Part shown: piece by piece, positions 9,040 to 16,413 of the stretch
How positions within the stretch are numbered: the first letter of the stretch is position 1
How the letters are laid out: each line of letters starts with the position of its first letter
Assembly (NCBI RefSeq): GCF_014196345.1
Contig: NZ_JACIDN010000001.1
Location: 503,393-567,392, forward strand
Source of the DNA: Methylobacterium brachythecii
Lineage (GTDB): Bacteria > Pseudomonadota > Alphaproteobacteria > Rhizobiales > Beijerinckiaceae
DNA length: 64,000 bases
Reading direction: 5' to 3'
Made by a program: the position numbers and the translations under genes
Notes under the pieces: model-generated
Databases searched by the model: none
What the model was told of the DNA's origin: nothing
The model's input: the letters and a program-made list of their open reading frames with translations, nothing else

Positions 9040-10440
9040 ATGTCTGAGAATATCTCCTCGCTTCTCTACATCGTCGCCGGCGTCATGTTCATCATGGCGC
9101 TGCGGGGGCTATCGCATCCGACGACGTCTCGTCAGGGCAACTATTACGGCATGGCGGGCATGGCGCTCGCCGTACTGACGACGCTGGTCGGGCATCCGCC
9201 CTCCGGCGCGAGCGCCTGGTTCCTGGTGTTGCTCGCTCTCGCCATCGGCGGCGGCATCGGCGCCGTGATCGCCAAGCGCGTGCCGATGACGTCGATGCCG
9301 GAACTCGTGGCGGCCTTCCACTCGCTGGTCGGCATGGCTGCGGTCTTCGTGGCGGCCGGTGCGCTCTACGCTCCGCAAGCCTTCGGCATCGTCGAGAACG
9401 GCCACATCCACGGGCAGTCTCTCTTCGAGATGGGCCTCGGCGTAGCGATCGGCGCGATTACCTTCACCGGCTCGGTCATCGCCTTCGCCAAGCTGTCTGG
9501 CCGGATGTCCGGCAAGCCGATCATCCTGCCGCAACGTCACCTGATCAATGCCGGCCTCGCGATCCTGCTGGTCGTGCTGCTCGGCGTGTTCGTCGGCGGC
9601 GAGAGCAAGGCGGTGTTCTGGTTGATCGTGCTGGTGTCGCTGGCACTCGGCGGCCTGCTGATCATCCCGATCGGCGGCGCGGACATGCCCGTCGTCATCT
9701 CGATGCTCAACTCGTATTCGGGCTGGGCGGCGGCCGGCATCGGCTTCACCCTGGGCAACCTCGCGCTGATCATCACCGGCTCGCTGGTCGGTTCGTCGGG
9801 TGCGATCCTGTCCTACATCATGTGCCACGCGATGAACCGGTCTTTCTTCTCGGTCATCCTGGGCGGCTTCGGCGGCGAGACCGCCGGCGGCGGCGCAGGC
9901 GGATCGCAGGAGCAGCGCCCGGTCAAGCAGGGCTCGGCGGACGACGCCGCCTACCTGATGAAGAACGCCGAGCGCGTCATCATCGTCCCGGGCTACGGCA
10001 TGGCCGTCGCCCAGGCACAGCATTCGCTGCGCGAGATGGCCGACGTGCTCAAGAAGGAAGGCATCGAGGTCAAATACGCGATCCACCCGGTCGCAGGCCG
10101 CATGCCGGGCCACATGAACGTGCTGCTCGCCGAGGCCAACGTGCCCTACGACGAGGTCTTCGAGCTCGAGGACATCAACAGCGAGTTCCGTGATGCGGAC
10201 GTCGCCTTCGTCATCGGCGCCAACGACGTCACCAACCCGGCGGCCAAGACCGACAAGACCTCGGCGATCTACGGCATGCCGGTGCTCGACGTGGAGAACG
10301 CCAAGCAGGTGCTGTTCCTGAAGCGCGGCATGGGCTCCGGCTATGCCGGCGTCGAGAACGAGCTGTTCTTCCGCCAGAACACCACGATGCTGTTCGGCGA
10401 CGCCAAGAAGATGGTCGACTCGATCCTCAAGGCGATGTGA
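9040..10440 (+). CDS. pntB: NAD(P) transhydrogenase beta subunit
   Basis: A 466-residue beta subunit of the proton-translocating transhydrogenase. The first two-thirds are a run of membrane helices (for example GGADMPVVISMLNSYSGWAA, a family hallmark). The C-terminal third is the soluble NADP(H)-binding dIII domain with VIIVPGYGMAVAQAQ, AIHPVAGRMPGHMNVLLAEA and VIGANDVTNPAA. The C-terminus is followed 27 bp later by a strong hairpin terminator that closes the operon. Together with PntAA and PntAB it supplies NADPH, important for biosynthesis in methylotrophic or assimilatory metabolism. Confidence 0.96.
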   Translation: MSENISSLLYIVAGVMFIMALRGLSHPTTSRQGNYYGMAGMALAVLTTLVGHPPSGASAWFLVLLALAIGGGIGAVIAKRVPMTSMPELVAAFHSLVGMAAVFVAAGALYAPQAFGIVENGHIHGQSLFEMGLGVAIGAITFTGSVIAFAKLSGRMSGKPIILPQRHLINAGLAILLVVLLGVFVGGESKAVFWLIVLVSLALGGLLIIPIGGADMPVVISMLNSYSGWAAAGIGFTLGNLALIITGSLVGSSGAILSYIMCHAMNRSFFSVILGGFGGETAGGGAGGSQEQRPVKQGSADDAAYLMKNAERVIIVPGYGMAVAQAQHSLREMADVLKKEGIEVKYAIHPVAGRMPGHMNVLLAEANVPYDEVFELEDINSEFRDADVAFVIGANDVTNPAAKTDKTSAIYGMPVLDVENAKQVLFLKRGMGSGYAGVENELFFRQNTTMLFGDAKKMVDSILKAM

Positions 10441-10466
10441 TCGACCCATCGATCGCGCGCTAAACG

Positions 10467-10506
10467 AAAAAGCCCTCGCCGACCGAAAGGTTCGCGGGGG
10501 CTTTTT
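10467..10506 (+). terminator. Rho-independent terminator of the pnt operon
   Basis: A 13-base stem (10467-10479 with 10494-10506, one G-U pair) ends in a run of T on the plus strand. It lies 27 bp after the pntB stop. The stem carries A5 on one side and T5 on the other, so it may also act on transcription arriving from the minus strand. Confidence 0.85.
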
Positions 10507-10667
10507 GGTTGAGGTCGTGCGTGTCGGATCAACCGCCAGCGAGCGTCCGTGCGACTGAGCGCGGATGACGACCAAGCAACCGAGGCTCGAACAGCCTCAG
10601 CTTCTCGCGATGTTGGGTGGGGAGCATAGGCCTGATGTTCGGGCATCGGCCTAAGTCTTTGATATCT

Positions 10668-10744
10668 TGGTCGGAGTGGCAGGATTTGAACCTGCGACCC
10701 CCACGTCCCGAACGTGGTGCGCTACCAGACTGCGCTACACTCCG
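10668..10744 (-). tRNA. tRNA-Pro (anticodon CGG)
   Basis: On the minus strand the sequence folds as a 77-base tRNA. The acceptor arms are CGGAGTG and CACTCCG, followed by discriminator A and an encoded CCA (10668-10670). The anticodon loop reads TTCGGGA, giving anticodon CGG, which decodes the proline codon CCG. The T-loop region GGTTCAAATCC is canonical. The gene stands alone between the pnt terminator and the phosphopantetheinyl transferase gene. Confidence 0.97.
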
Positions 10745-10838
10745 AAGCACGGCCAAAAGCTCTGCTTTCGGCCAGCGAGCGGGCTTATAGCCGGGGGGCG
10801 TGGCCCCGGCAAGCGCATTGGGAAAAGGTTTTCGGCGC

Positions 10839-11588
10839 TCATGCCGGGCGGCTGGCCCAGTCCGCTCCGAGGCTTCGGAACAGACAGGCCGCTCCCGCGC
10901 TCTCAATCGCTACCGCGCCGACATGACCGGCCCCGAGATCCAGATGCTGCAGGCTCCAGGCCGACGCCGCCCCAGTCGAGCCGCCAATCGAAACCAATGC
11001 GGGAGGCTCGGGCGGGACCGCGACGACGAAGCCGTCGAGCGGGAAGGACAGGCCCGAGCCCAGGGCCTTCACGAAGGCCTCCTTGCGCGTCCAGCAGGCG
11101 TAGAAGGCCGCCTGACGCTCTGCCGAAGGTAGAGCCTCCAGTGCCGCAATCTCGGGGCGGGCGAAATGGCTGCGGGCGAGGCTCAGGCAGTCGGGGAGTG
11201 GACGCATCCATTCGACATCGACGCCGATCCGCGCGGCCGGCGACAGGCCGATCAAGCCGACGCTCCCGGAATGCGATAGGTTGAACTCCAGACGATCCCG
11301 CCAGGGCGCGTCGAGTTCCGGCTTGCCGGAGGGACCCAAGCGAAAGCGAAGCAGGGCTGGGTTGGTACCCAAGGCACTGGCGAGAATCCGACGCAAAGCC
11401 GCATGGCTCGCTGCGTAGCGGTCGCGGTCTTCCAGGCGCAGGAACCGTGCGGCGCGGGCGCGTTCGTCGTCCGAGAGCGCGGCAAGGCACGTCCGTTGCC
11501 CGGCTTCGTCGAGAGTGAGATCGATATGCCACACCGTCGGCTGCCGAACAGGACCCCGCTCGCCGGTAGGCCACTCGGCCGCCGTCAT
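10839..11588 (-). CDS. 4'-phosphopantetheinyl transferase, Sfp/AcpT superfamily
   Basis: A 249-residue enzyme expected to move 4'-phosphopantetheine from coenzyme A to a serine of carrier proteins of fatty acid, polyketide or nonribosomal peptide synthesis. The family motifs are clear: GVDVEW (magnesium ligands D124 and E126) and WTRKEAFVKALG (K169, E170). Two-domain length fits the Sfp type rather than the short AcpS type. The ATG at 11586-11588 is chosen; a TTG seven codons upstream is possible. No carrier-protein or synthase gene is nearby, so its substrate is not indicated by context. Confidence 0.9.
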   Translation of the reverse strand: MTAAEWPTGERGPVRQPTVWHIDLTLDEAGQRTCLAALSDDERARAARFLRLEDRDRYAASHAALRRILASALGTNPALLRFRLGPSGKPELDAPWRDRLEFNLSHSGSVGLIGLSPAARIGVDVEWMRPLPDCLSLARSHFARPEIAALEALPSAERQAAFYACWTRKEAFVKALGSGLSFPLDGFVVAVPPEPPALVSIGGSTGAASAWSLQHLDLGAGHVGAVAIESAGAACLFRSLGADWASRPA

Positions 11589-12047
11589 CGCGATCGGCCT
11601 CGATGCCAAGCTGAGCAGCGGTTTGGAAGACGCCTTCGGCCGTCAAGCCGGAATCGCTGCAAAAGATTAGGCAAGCTTAATTGATTTCGCGTCAAGAATA
11701 AGAGGCGCTGAGATCTTGCGAATGATCGCCACCTGATCGCTTCCTAAGCATTGGCCGGTCGCGGCATTCGATTCGGGCATTGGCGTGATCCGCCATCTCC
11801 GAAAACGACAATATGCTATTTGGTACACAAAACACCTTCTCGCACAGCTTTTTTTGGGATCTGATGTCGATTCCGCCGCGTTCCCTTTCATGAGCGGAAA
11901 AATGATTCCACGAACGAAATCGTCCCGAAAGCGGACGCCGACATTGATTGCTTCGCAGTATGATCTATTGAAATAAAGTACCTCATGAGTGAGGCCATAG
12001 CTGCACTGAAAGACGACTAAATCCTCAGATAACGAGCAGACATCATT
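11589..12047. other. AT-rich intergenic region between two divergent genes
   Basis: This 459 bp gap lies between the phosphopantetheinyl transferase start and the LysR start. From about 11660 to 12000 it is clearly richer in A and T than the rest of the window. Short reading frames on both strands show no recognisable protein. It most likely holds promoters and operators for both divergent genes, or is the remnant of transferred DNA. I see no defined site. Confidence 0.5.
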
Positions 12048-13037
12048 ATGCCACATCCCCAAGTTCTCAGAGATATGGCGTTGTTTGTGGAGGTCGCCAA
12101 GCGCAAGAGTTTCAGCCAGGCGGCTGCAGCGCTCGGCATGCCCATCTCGTCGTTATCGAGACGAATAACGTTATTCGAATCCGCCATCGGTTTGCGTCTT
12201 CTCGACAGGACTACGAGAAAACTCGTCCTGACGTCCTATGGTGAGGCCTACCTCGGCCAGGCCACTAGGCTGGTCGAGGAAGCACAGCGCACCTTCGACG
12301 ACATGGTGTCTCAGGCCAAAGGGCCGAGCGGCCAGCTGAAGATCGCGGTTCCCCCGGATTTCTGGGTCCTGCGCCATCTTTCGGGAATCATTTCGGAATT
12401 CTCTCGCGAGCACGAGAACATCCAGGTCCATGTCGACCTCAAGCCCCCGCCCGTCGACCTAGTGGGCGACAACTACGATCTTTCCATCGCTATTGAGGAG
12501 CCGCGCGAGACGTCGCTGATCGTACGCAAGGTCGGCGATCTCGAGAATGCGTTATTCGCCTCGCGGTCTTACCTGCTCGCGCAAGGGCGACCCGAGCATC
12601 CGCAGCAACTGCCCCAGCACCGCATGATCCTTCCGGCACAGGGGAGCAGCGCCAAGTGGGTGCTGACCCGCAGCGGCGAGACGGCGACCGTCGTCGTGAA
12701 CGGTCCGGTCTCCTGCAACAGCCTCAGCCTCGCGCGCCAGTTCGCCGTATCGGGGCAGGGCATCACCTCGGCGAACCTGATCAACGTCGAGCGCGATCTG
12801 ATCTCCGGTAAGCTGGAACGCGTGCTGCCGGATTGGTGGCTGCCCCCCACGCCCGTCTACATCGTAACCACGTCGAGGCTGTTGCCCGCGAAGGCGCGCA
12901 CCTTCATCGATTTTGCCACGCGGCGTCTCAGCGCGATCCTCATCGCCGTCGCTCGTGGCACTCCGGTGCCCGATAGCTTTGCCGCCGATCCCCGCAAGGA
13001 GCATGTGCCGCAGCCCATCTTCGCCGTGCGTTCCTGA
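12048..13037 (+). CDS. LysR family transcriptional regulator
   Basis: A 329-residue regulator. The N-terminal winged helix-turn-helix spans about residues 5-65 (MALFVEVAKRKSFSQAAAAL, ISSLSRRITLFE, LLDRTTRKLVLTSYGEAYL), followed by a periplasmic-binding-like effector domain. It is about 25 residues longer than the usual 300, the excess being a C-terminal tail. The start at 12048 gives the standard N-terminus; the ribosome site is weak. It stands beside an AT-rich gap with no obvious metabolic partner, so the ligand and targets are unknown. Confidence 0.88.
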   Translation: MPHPQVLRDMALFVEVAKRKSFSQAAAALGMPISSLSRRITLFESAIGLRLLDRTTRKLVLTSYGEAYLGQATRLVEEAQRTFDDMVSQAKGPSGQLKIAVPPDFWVLRHLSGIISEFSREHENIQVHVDLKPPPVDLVGDNYDLSIAIEEPRETSLIVRKVGDLENALFASRSYLLAQGRPEHPQQLPQHRMILPAQGSSAKWVLTRSGETATVVVNGPVSCNSLSLARQFAVSGQGITSANLINVERDLISGKLERVLPDWWLPPTPVYIVTTSRLLPAKARTFIDFATRRLSAILIAVARGTPVPDSFAADPRKEHVPQPIFAVRS

Positions 13038-13055
13038 TCCGCGAGCGCCCGTCGC

Positions 13056-13217
13056 CTAGACGGCGGCCGCGGCGAGATAGGCCAGCTCGGTGGTGGCCAG
13101 CATCCCATAGAACAAGGCCGCTGCCTGGCACGGAGCGAGCCTGTGGTGGCATGTGGCCACGAGCGTCAGAACCGCGAGGACCAGGGTCAGTATCGCCAGG
13201 GTGGGGATTACCTTCAC
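13056..13217 (-). CDS. Small two-helix membrane protein (53 aa), unknown function
   Basis: A GTG at 13215-13217 is preceded by an AGGAG ribosome site and opens a 53-residue frame. The product begins MKVIPTLAILTLVLAVLTLVA, a membrane helix, continues with CHHRLAPCQ, and ends in a second weak hydrophobic segment. I do not recognise a family. The longer upstream frame (92 codons) looks like non-coding sequence. The gene lies downstream of rpoH2 on the same strand, 158 bp after its stop, and could be cotranscribed. It may be real because of the good ribosome site, but evidence is limited. Confidence 0.4.
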   Translation of the reverse strand: MKVIPTLAILTLVLAVLTLVATCHHRLAPCQAAALFYGMLATTELAYLAAAAV

Positions 13218-13375
13218 CGGGGCTCCTGCTGGTTGTCGAGCGGCACGCTTGGCGCCCGCCTCACCCGACATCCTCCGCGGGCGGCCGTGTATCCAGAGCA
13301 GGCTGAAGTTCGATAACGGAGACGGCGGAGTCATCGCTGCTCCGCCGCTCCTCGCCGCTGATGAGAGATCGCGTT

Positions 13376-14248
13376 TCAGGCGTAGATGTTGTTCGCCGAG
13401 CTCGGGAACCGGTCCGCCAGAGCGCGGCGGAGCTTCTCCAGCGCCCGGTTCTCGATCTGCCGCACCCGCTCCTTCGAGATGCCGAGCCGGTGCCCGAGAG
13501 CCTCAAGCGTCGCCTGATCCTCGGCGAGACGGCGCTCTCGCAGGATCCGCAGCTCGCGCTCCGACAGCACCGTGAGGGCCTGTTTCAGCCAGTTCAGCCG
13601 GCGCTCGCCGTCGACCGTGGCGGTCACGGTCTCGTCCGGCAGGGCGGCGCCGTCCACGAGGAAATCCATTCGCTCGGAGGAGGCCTCGCTCTCCTCGCCG
13701 ACCGGGGCGTTGAGGGACATGTCGGGACCCGACAGCCGCGCATCCATGAGAGCGACGTCCTGGGTGGAGACACCGATCGCCGTGGCGATGCGGCTATGGA
13801 TCTCCGAGCCCACCTGCTCCTCGGTCGATTGCATGAGCCGGGCGCGCAGGCGGCGAAGGTTGAAGAACAGGGCCTTCTGGGCGGAGCTGGTCCCACCGCG
13901 CACGATCGACCAGTTGCGCAGGATGTAGTCCTGGATCGAGGCGCGAATCCACCAAGTGGCGTAGGTGGAGAAGCGAACCTCACGTTCCGGCTCGAACCGC
14001 GCGGCGGCCTCCATCAGGCCGACGTGGCCTTCCTGGACGAGATCGGCCATCGGCAGGCCGTAATGACGGAAGCGGCCGGCCAGGGCGATGACGAGGCGCA
14101 TATGGGCCGAGATCAGGCGGTGCAGGGCACGCTCGTCGCCTTTGTCCTTCCAGCTCACCGCGAGACCGCGTTCTTCGTCCCTTGCGAGAAACGGCGCCTC
14201 CATGGCGGTCCGAATGAACTGACGCCGAATCCCTGCGATTTCCGCCAT
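13376..14248 (-). CDS. rpoH2: RNA polymerase sigma factor RpoH2 (sigma32 family)
   Basis: A 290-residue group-3 sigma factor of the heat-shock family. Region 2 is clear (MADLVQEGHVGLMEAAARFE, then FSTYATWWIRASIQDYILRN), and region 4 near the C-terminus has ALGHRLGISKERVRQIENRA, which reads the -35 element. Many alphaproteobacteria carry two rpoH genes. The gene order with carD and fdxA is that of the second copy, RpoH2, which serves oxidative and general stress rather than classical heat shock. The ATG at 14248 is chosen; a TTG eight codons upstream is possible. A candidate EcfG-type promoter lies at 14340-14365. Confidence 0.88.
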   Translation of the reverse strand: MAEIAGIRRQFIRTAMEAPFLARDEERGLAVSWKDKGDERALHRLISAHMRLVIALAGRFRHYGLPMADLVQEGHVGLMEAAARFEPEREVRFSTYATWWIRASIQDYILRNWSIVRGGTSSAQKALFFNLRRLRARLMQSTEEQVGSEIHSRIATAIGVSTQDVALMDARLSGPDMSLNAPVGEESEASSERMDFLVDGAALPDETVTATVDGERRLNWLKQALTVLSERELRILRERRLAEDQATLEALGHRLGISKERVRQIENRALEKLRRALADRFPSSANNIYA

Positions 14249-14339
14249 CCCCGTCGTGCCTTTCTGGTCCAAGTCTTATGGCAGCAGGGGTGCCGCGGCG
14301 GCCGATCGTGTCGCGCGGCCCCTCGCTGGGCGTAACCAC

Positions 14340-14365
14340 AACACGCCCGCGTCCCACGTTGTTCC
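14340..14365 (-). promoter_or_regulatory. Candidate EcfG (general stress sigma) promoter for rpoH2
   Basis: On the minus strand the sequence reads GGAAC, 17 bases, TGTT. The alphaproteobacterial EcfG/RpoE2 consensus is GGAAC, 16-17 bases, CGTT, so there is one mismatch. It lies about 90 bp upstream of the chosen rpoH2 start. Such one-mismatch matches occur by chance many times in 64 kb; position, and the known RpoE2 control of rpoH2 in Sinorhizobium, are what support it. Confidence 0.45.
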
Positions 14366-14436
14366 GCACTTTTCGCGCTGCAAGGTGGAACGGACCGGGC
14401 GATTTTCAAGAGCGGGCCGAATGGCTCTCCCAAACG

Positions 14437-14464
14437 AAAAAACCCGGCGCATCGGCGCCGGGTT
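14437..14464 (-). terminator. Rho-independent terminator after carD
   Basis: A ten-base perfect stem (14441-14450 with 14455-14464) with a four-base loop is followed, read on the minus strand, by a run of T (plus-strand A run at 14437-14442). It lies 34 bp downstream of the carD stop and separates carD from rpoH2. Confidence 0.85.
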
Positions 14465-14497
14465 TCGAAATATCGGGTCGTCGAGAGGGGAGGCTGA

Positions 14498-15088
14498 TCA
14501 GGCCGCCTCCTCCTGGACGTCGTCGCTCTCGGCTTCGCCCTCGGCATCGGCCTTGGCGCGGCGAGGGGACTTGGCGAGGCTCTGCTCGATGAGCTTTAGC
14601 GCCTCGGTCTCAGTGATCTTGTTCACCGAGGAGATCTCGCGCACGATCCGGTCGAGGGCCGCCTCGTAGAGCTGGCGCTCGCTGTAGGACTGCTCGGGCT
14701 GAGCCTCGGAGCGGTACAGGTCGCGCACCACCTCGGTCACCGAGATCAGGTCGCCGGAATTGATCTTCGCCTCGTATTCCTGGGCGCGGCGCGACCACAT
14801 GGTGCGCTTCACGCGGGCGCGGCCGGTCAGCACGTCGAGCGCCTTCTTGACGAGCTCCGGCTCGGCGAGCTTGCGCATGCCGACGCTGTTGGCCTTCGCG
14901 GTCGGGACGCGCAGGACCATCTTGTCCTTCTCGAAGGAGACGACGAACAGCTCGAGCTTGTAGCCAGCGATCTCCTGCTCCTCGATCGCGGTGATGCGGC
15001 CCACGCCATGAGCGGGATACACGACGGCCTCGCCGGTCTTGAAGCCCTGACGGCCGGCGGCGGGCGTCGTCTTCTTGGCTGTGGTCAT
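14498..15088 (-). CDS. carD: CarD/CdnL family transcription factor
   Basis: A 196-residue RNA-polymerase-binding factor that stabilises open promoter complexes, mainly at rRNA and growth genes. The N-terminal RNA-polymerase-interacting Tudor-like domain is clear (FKTGEAVVYPAHGVGRI, then LELFVVSFEKDKMVLRVP). The helical C-terminal domain includes RRAQEYEAKINSGDLISVTEV, the usual family signature. The last 30 residues form an acidic tail. The chosen ATG at 15088 fits the normal N-terminus; seven codons upstream are open. A strong terminator follows the gene. Its place between fdxA and rpoH2 is conserved in Rhizobiales. Confidence 0.93.
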   Translation of the reverse strand: MTTAKKTTPAAGRQGFKTGEAVVYPAHGVGRITAIEEQEIAGYKLELFVVSFEKDKMVLRVPTAKANSVGMRKLAEPELVKKALDVLTGRARVKRTMWSRRAQEYEAKINSGDLISVTEVVRDLYRSEAQPEQSYSERQLYEAALDRIVREISSVNKITETEALKLIEQSLAKSPRRAKADAEGEAESDDVQEEAA

Positions 15089-15508
15089 GCGAGAAGGGCT
15101 CCAGATCATCGCGCGCGGATGCGCGTCCGCGCAGGGTCACATCCGGGTTGGGACACCCGGCTCACACCACTCGACCGCCAAGCGCGTCTCACGCCCTTGC
15201 CGGCTCCCGGGCTCGCCATGCAATCACGCAAAAACTGAACCGCCACGGAAAGCGACAGAGCTTTCCGCGGGCGATCGCATGCAACCTCTGTCCAAAGCTG
15301 GAACCGCAAGGAGGCGGCGGAGGGAGCACGTCAAGCGAGAGCGACGGCAGACATATGTCTACCACAATCCAGGCCTCGAATCAAAGGATTGCCGCGGCAC
15401 GACAAAGCCTCCGCACAAGCGGTTTGCCGGCCAGCCGATCGCCATGGCCTCTTCTGCCGTATGCCCGATCTGGGCCCGGCGAGAGGCTGCTCCCCGTGCC
15501 TGCGGCGC
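15089..15508. other. Intergenic region between fdxA and carD
   Basis: This 420 bp stretch lies between the fdxA stop and the carD start, both on the minus strand. It should hold the carD promoter. I find no convincing protein, structured RNA or terminator in it. Confidence 0.4.
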
Positions 15509-15847
15509 TCAGTCGCCGGAGCCGGCGTTGGCGGAGAAGTGCTCTTCGAGCTTGTTCGACACCCCGTCCCACTCCTTGGCGTCGGCGGGAGCGTCCTTCT
15601 TCTGGGTGATGTTGGGCCAGCTCTTGGCGTAGTTGGCGTTCAACGTCAGCCAGCTCTCGAGGCTCGGCTCGGTATCCGGCTTGATCGCCTCGGCCGGGCA
15701 TTCCGGCTCGCAGACACCGCAATCGATGCACTCGTCCGGATGGATGACGAGCATGTTCTCGCCCTCGTAGAAGCAGTCCACCGGGCACACCTCGACGCAG
15801 TCCATGTACTTGCACTTGATGCAGTTGTCGGTGACGACGTAGGTCAT
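15509..15847 (-). CDS. fdxA: Ferredoxin FdxA, seven-iron type
   Basis: A 112-residue electron carrier. Cysteine motifs [17 protein letters not shown] and [16 protein letters not shown] bind one 3Fe-4S and one 4Fe-4S cluster; the order and the long helical C-terminal extension (about 50 residues) match the 7Fe FdxA of alphaproteobacteria. The ATG at 15847 (MTYVVTDNC) is the family's standard start; the longer upstream frame is not supported. It is downstream of the S4 RNA-binding gene on the same strand, with 233 bp between them. The redox partner is not apparent from context. Confidence 0.95.
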   Translation of the reverse strand: MTYVVTDNCIKCKYMDCVEVCPVDCFYEGENMLVIHPDECIDCGVCEPECPAEAIKPDTEPSLESWLTLNANYAKSWPNITQKKDAPADAKEWDGVSNKLEEHFSANAGSGD

Positions 15848-16080
15848 GGGCTGCTTGGTCCTCGGTACGCTTTCTCGGGCCTGTCCTGCCGCGTGCGGTG
15901 ACGAGCTTGGCAGGGCCCGTCGAGCGTCGGTTTCCCGTTGGATCACGCGCAGGATCGAAGGGATCTGCACGCCTCCGTGCGCCTTAGACCCTGCCTTCCG
16001 CACTGACAAGCCGATGTGAAGTGCGCGACGACGCTCGGCGACGGGGTGTCGCGCGGCGGCCATGCCGCAGACCGTCCCAC

Positions 16081-16371
16081 TCAAGAGGCTGTCGGCTCCT
16101 CGGATTGTCGATCGACTTCCTCGTAGAGAAGACGCGCCTCCGGCGCCGGGCCGCGGCGTTCGCCGAGACCACGGACGCGGATCAGCGCGGTGCCGTGGGC
16201 CGCGGCGACCGTAAGGACGTCGCCGACCGCGATGCCTTTGGATGCCGCCTCAGCCCGCTTGCCGTTGATCCGCACATGCCCGTCCGTGACCAGCCGTGCG
16301 GCGAGGGAGCGCGTCTTGGCGAAGCGCGCGAACCAGAGCCACTTGTCGAGGCGCTGGCGGCCGGGATTCAA
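16081..16371 (-). CDS. RNA-binding S4 domain protein (Hsp15-like)
   Basis: A 96-residue protein with an S4 RNA-binding domain: [22 protein letters not shown] followed by [19 protein letters not shown]. It resembles Hsp15, a heat-shock protein that binds stalled 50S subunits in E. coli. The start is a TTG at 16369-16371 with AAGG upstream; no ATG or GTG is available in that frame before the domain. It lies 42 bp downstream of the helicase stop, so the two are probably one transcription unit, consistent with RNA metabolism. Confidence 0.86.
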   Translation of the reverse strand: MNPGRQRLDKWLWFARFAKTRSLAARLVTDGHVRINGKRAEAASKGIAVGDVLTVAAAHGTALIRVRGLGERRGPAPEARLLYEEVDRQSEEPTAS

Positions 16372-16413
16372 GCGAGGCCTTGCGCCGTCACGCTCATCCC
16401 CACCCTTCTCCGC

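Noticed and set aside
11667..12062. A 131-codon minus-strand frame in the AT-rich gap
   Set aside because: The product has no recognisable family, odd composition and no good ribosome site, and it overlaps the LysR start.
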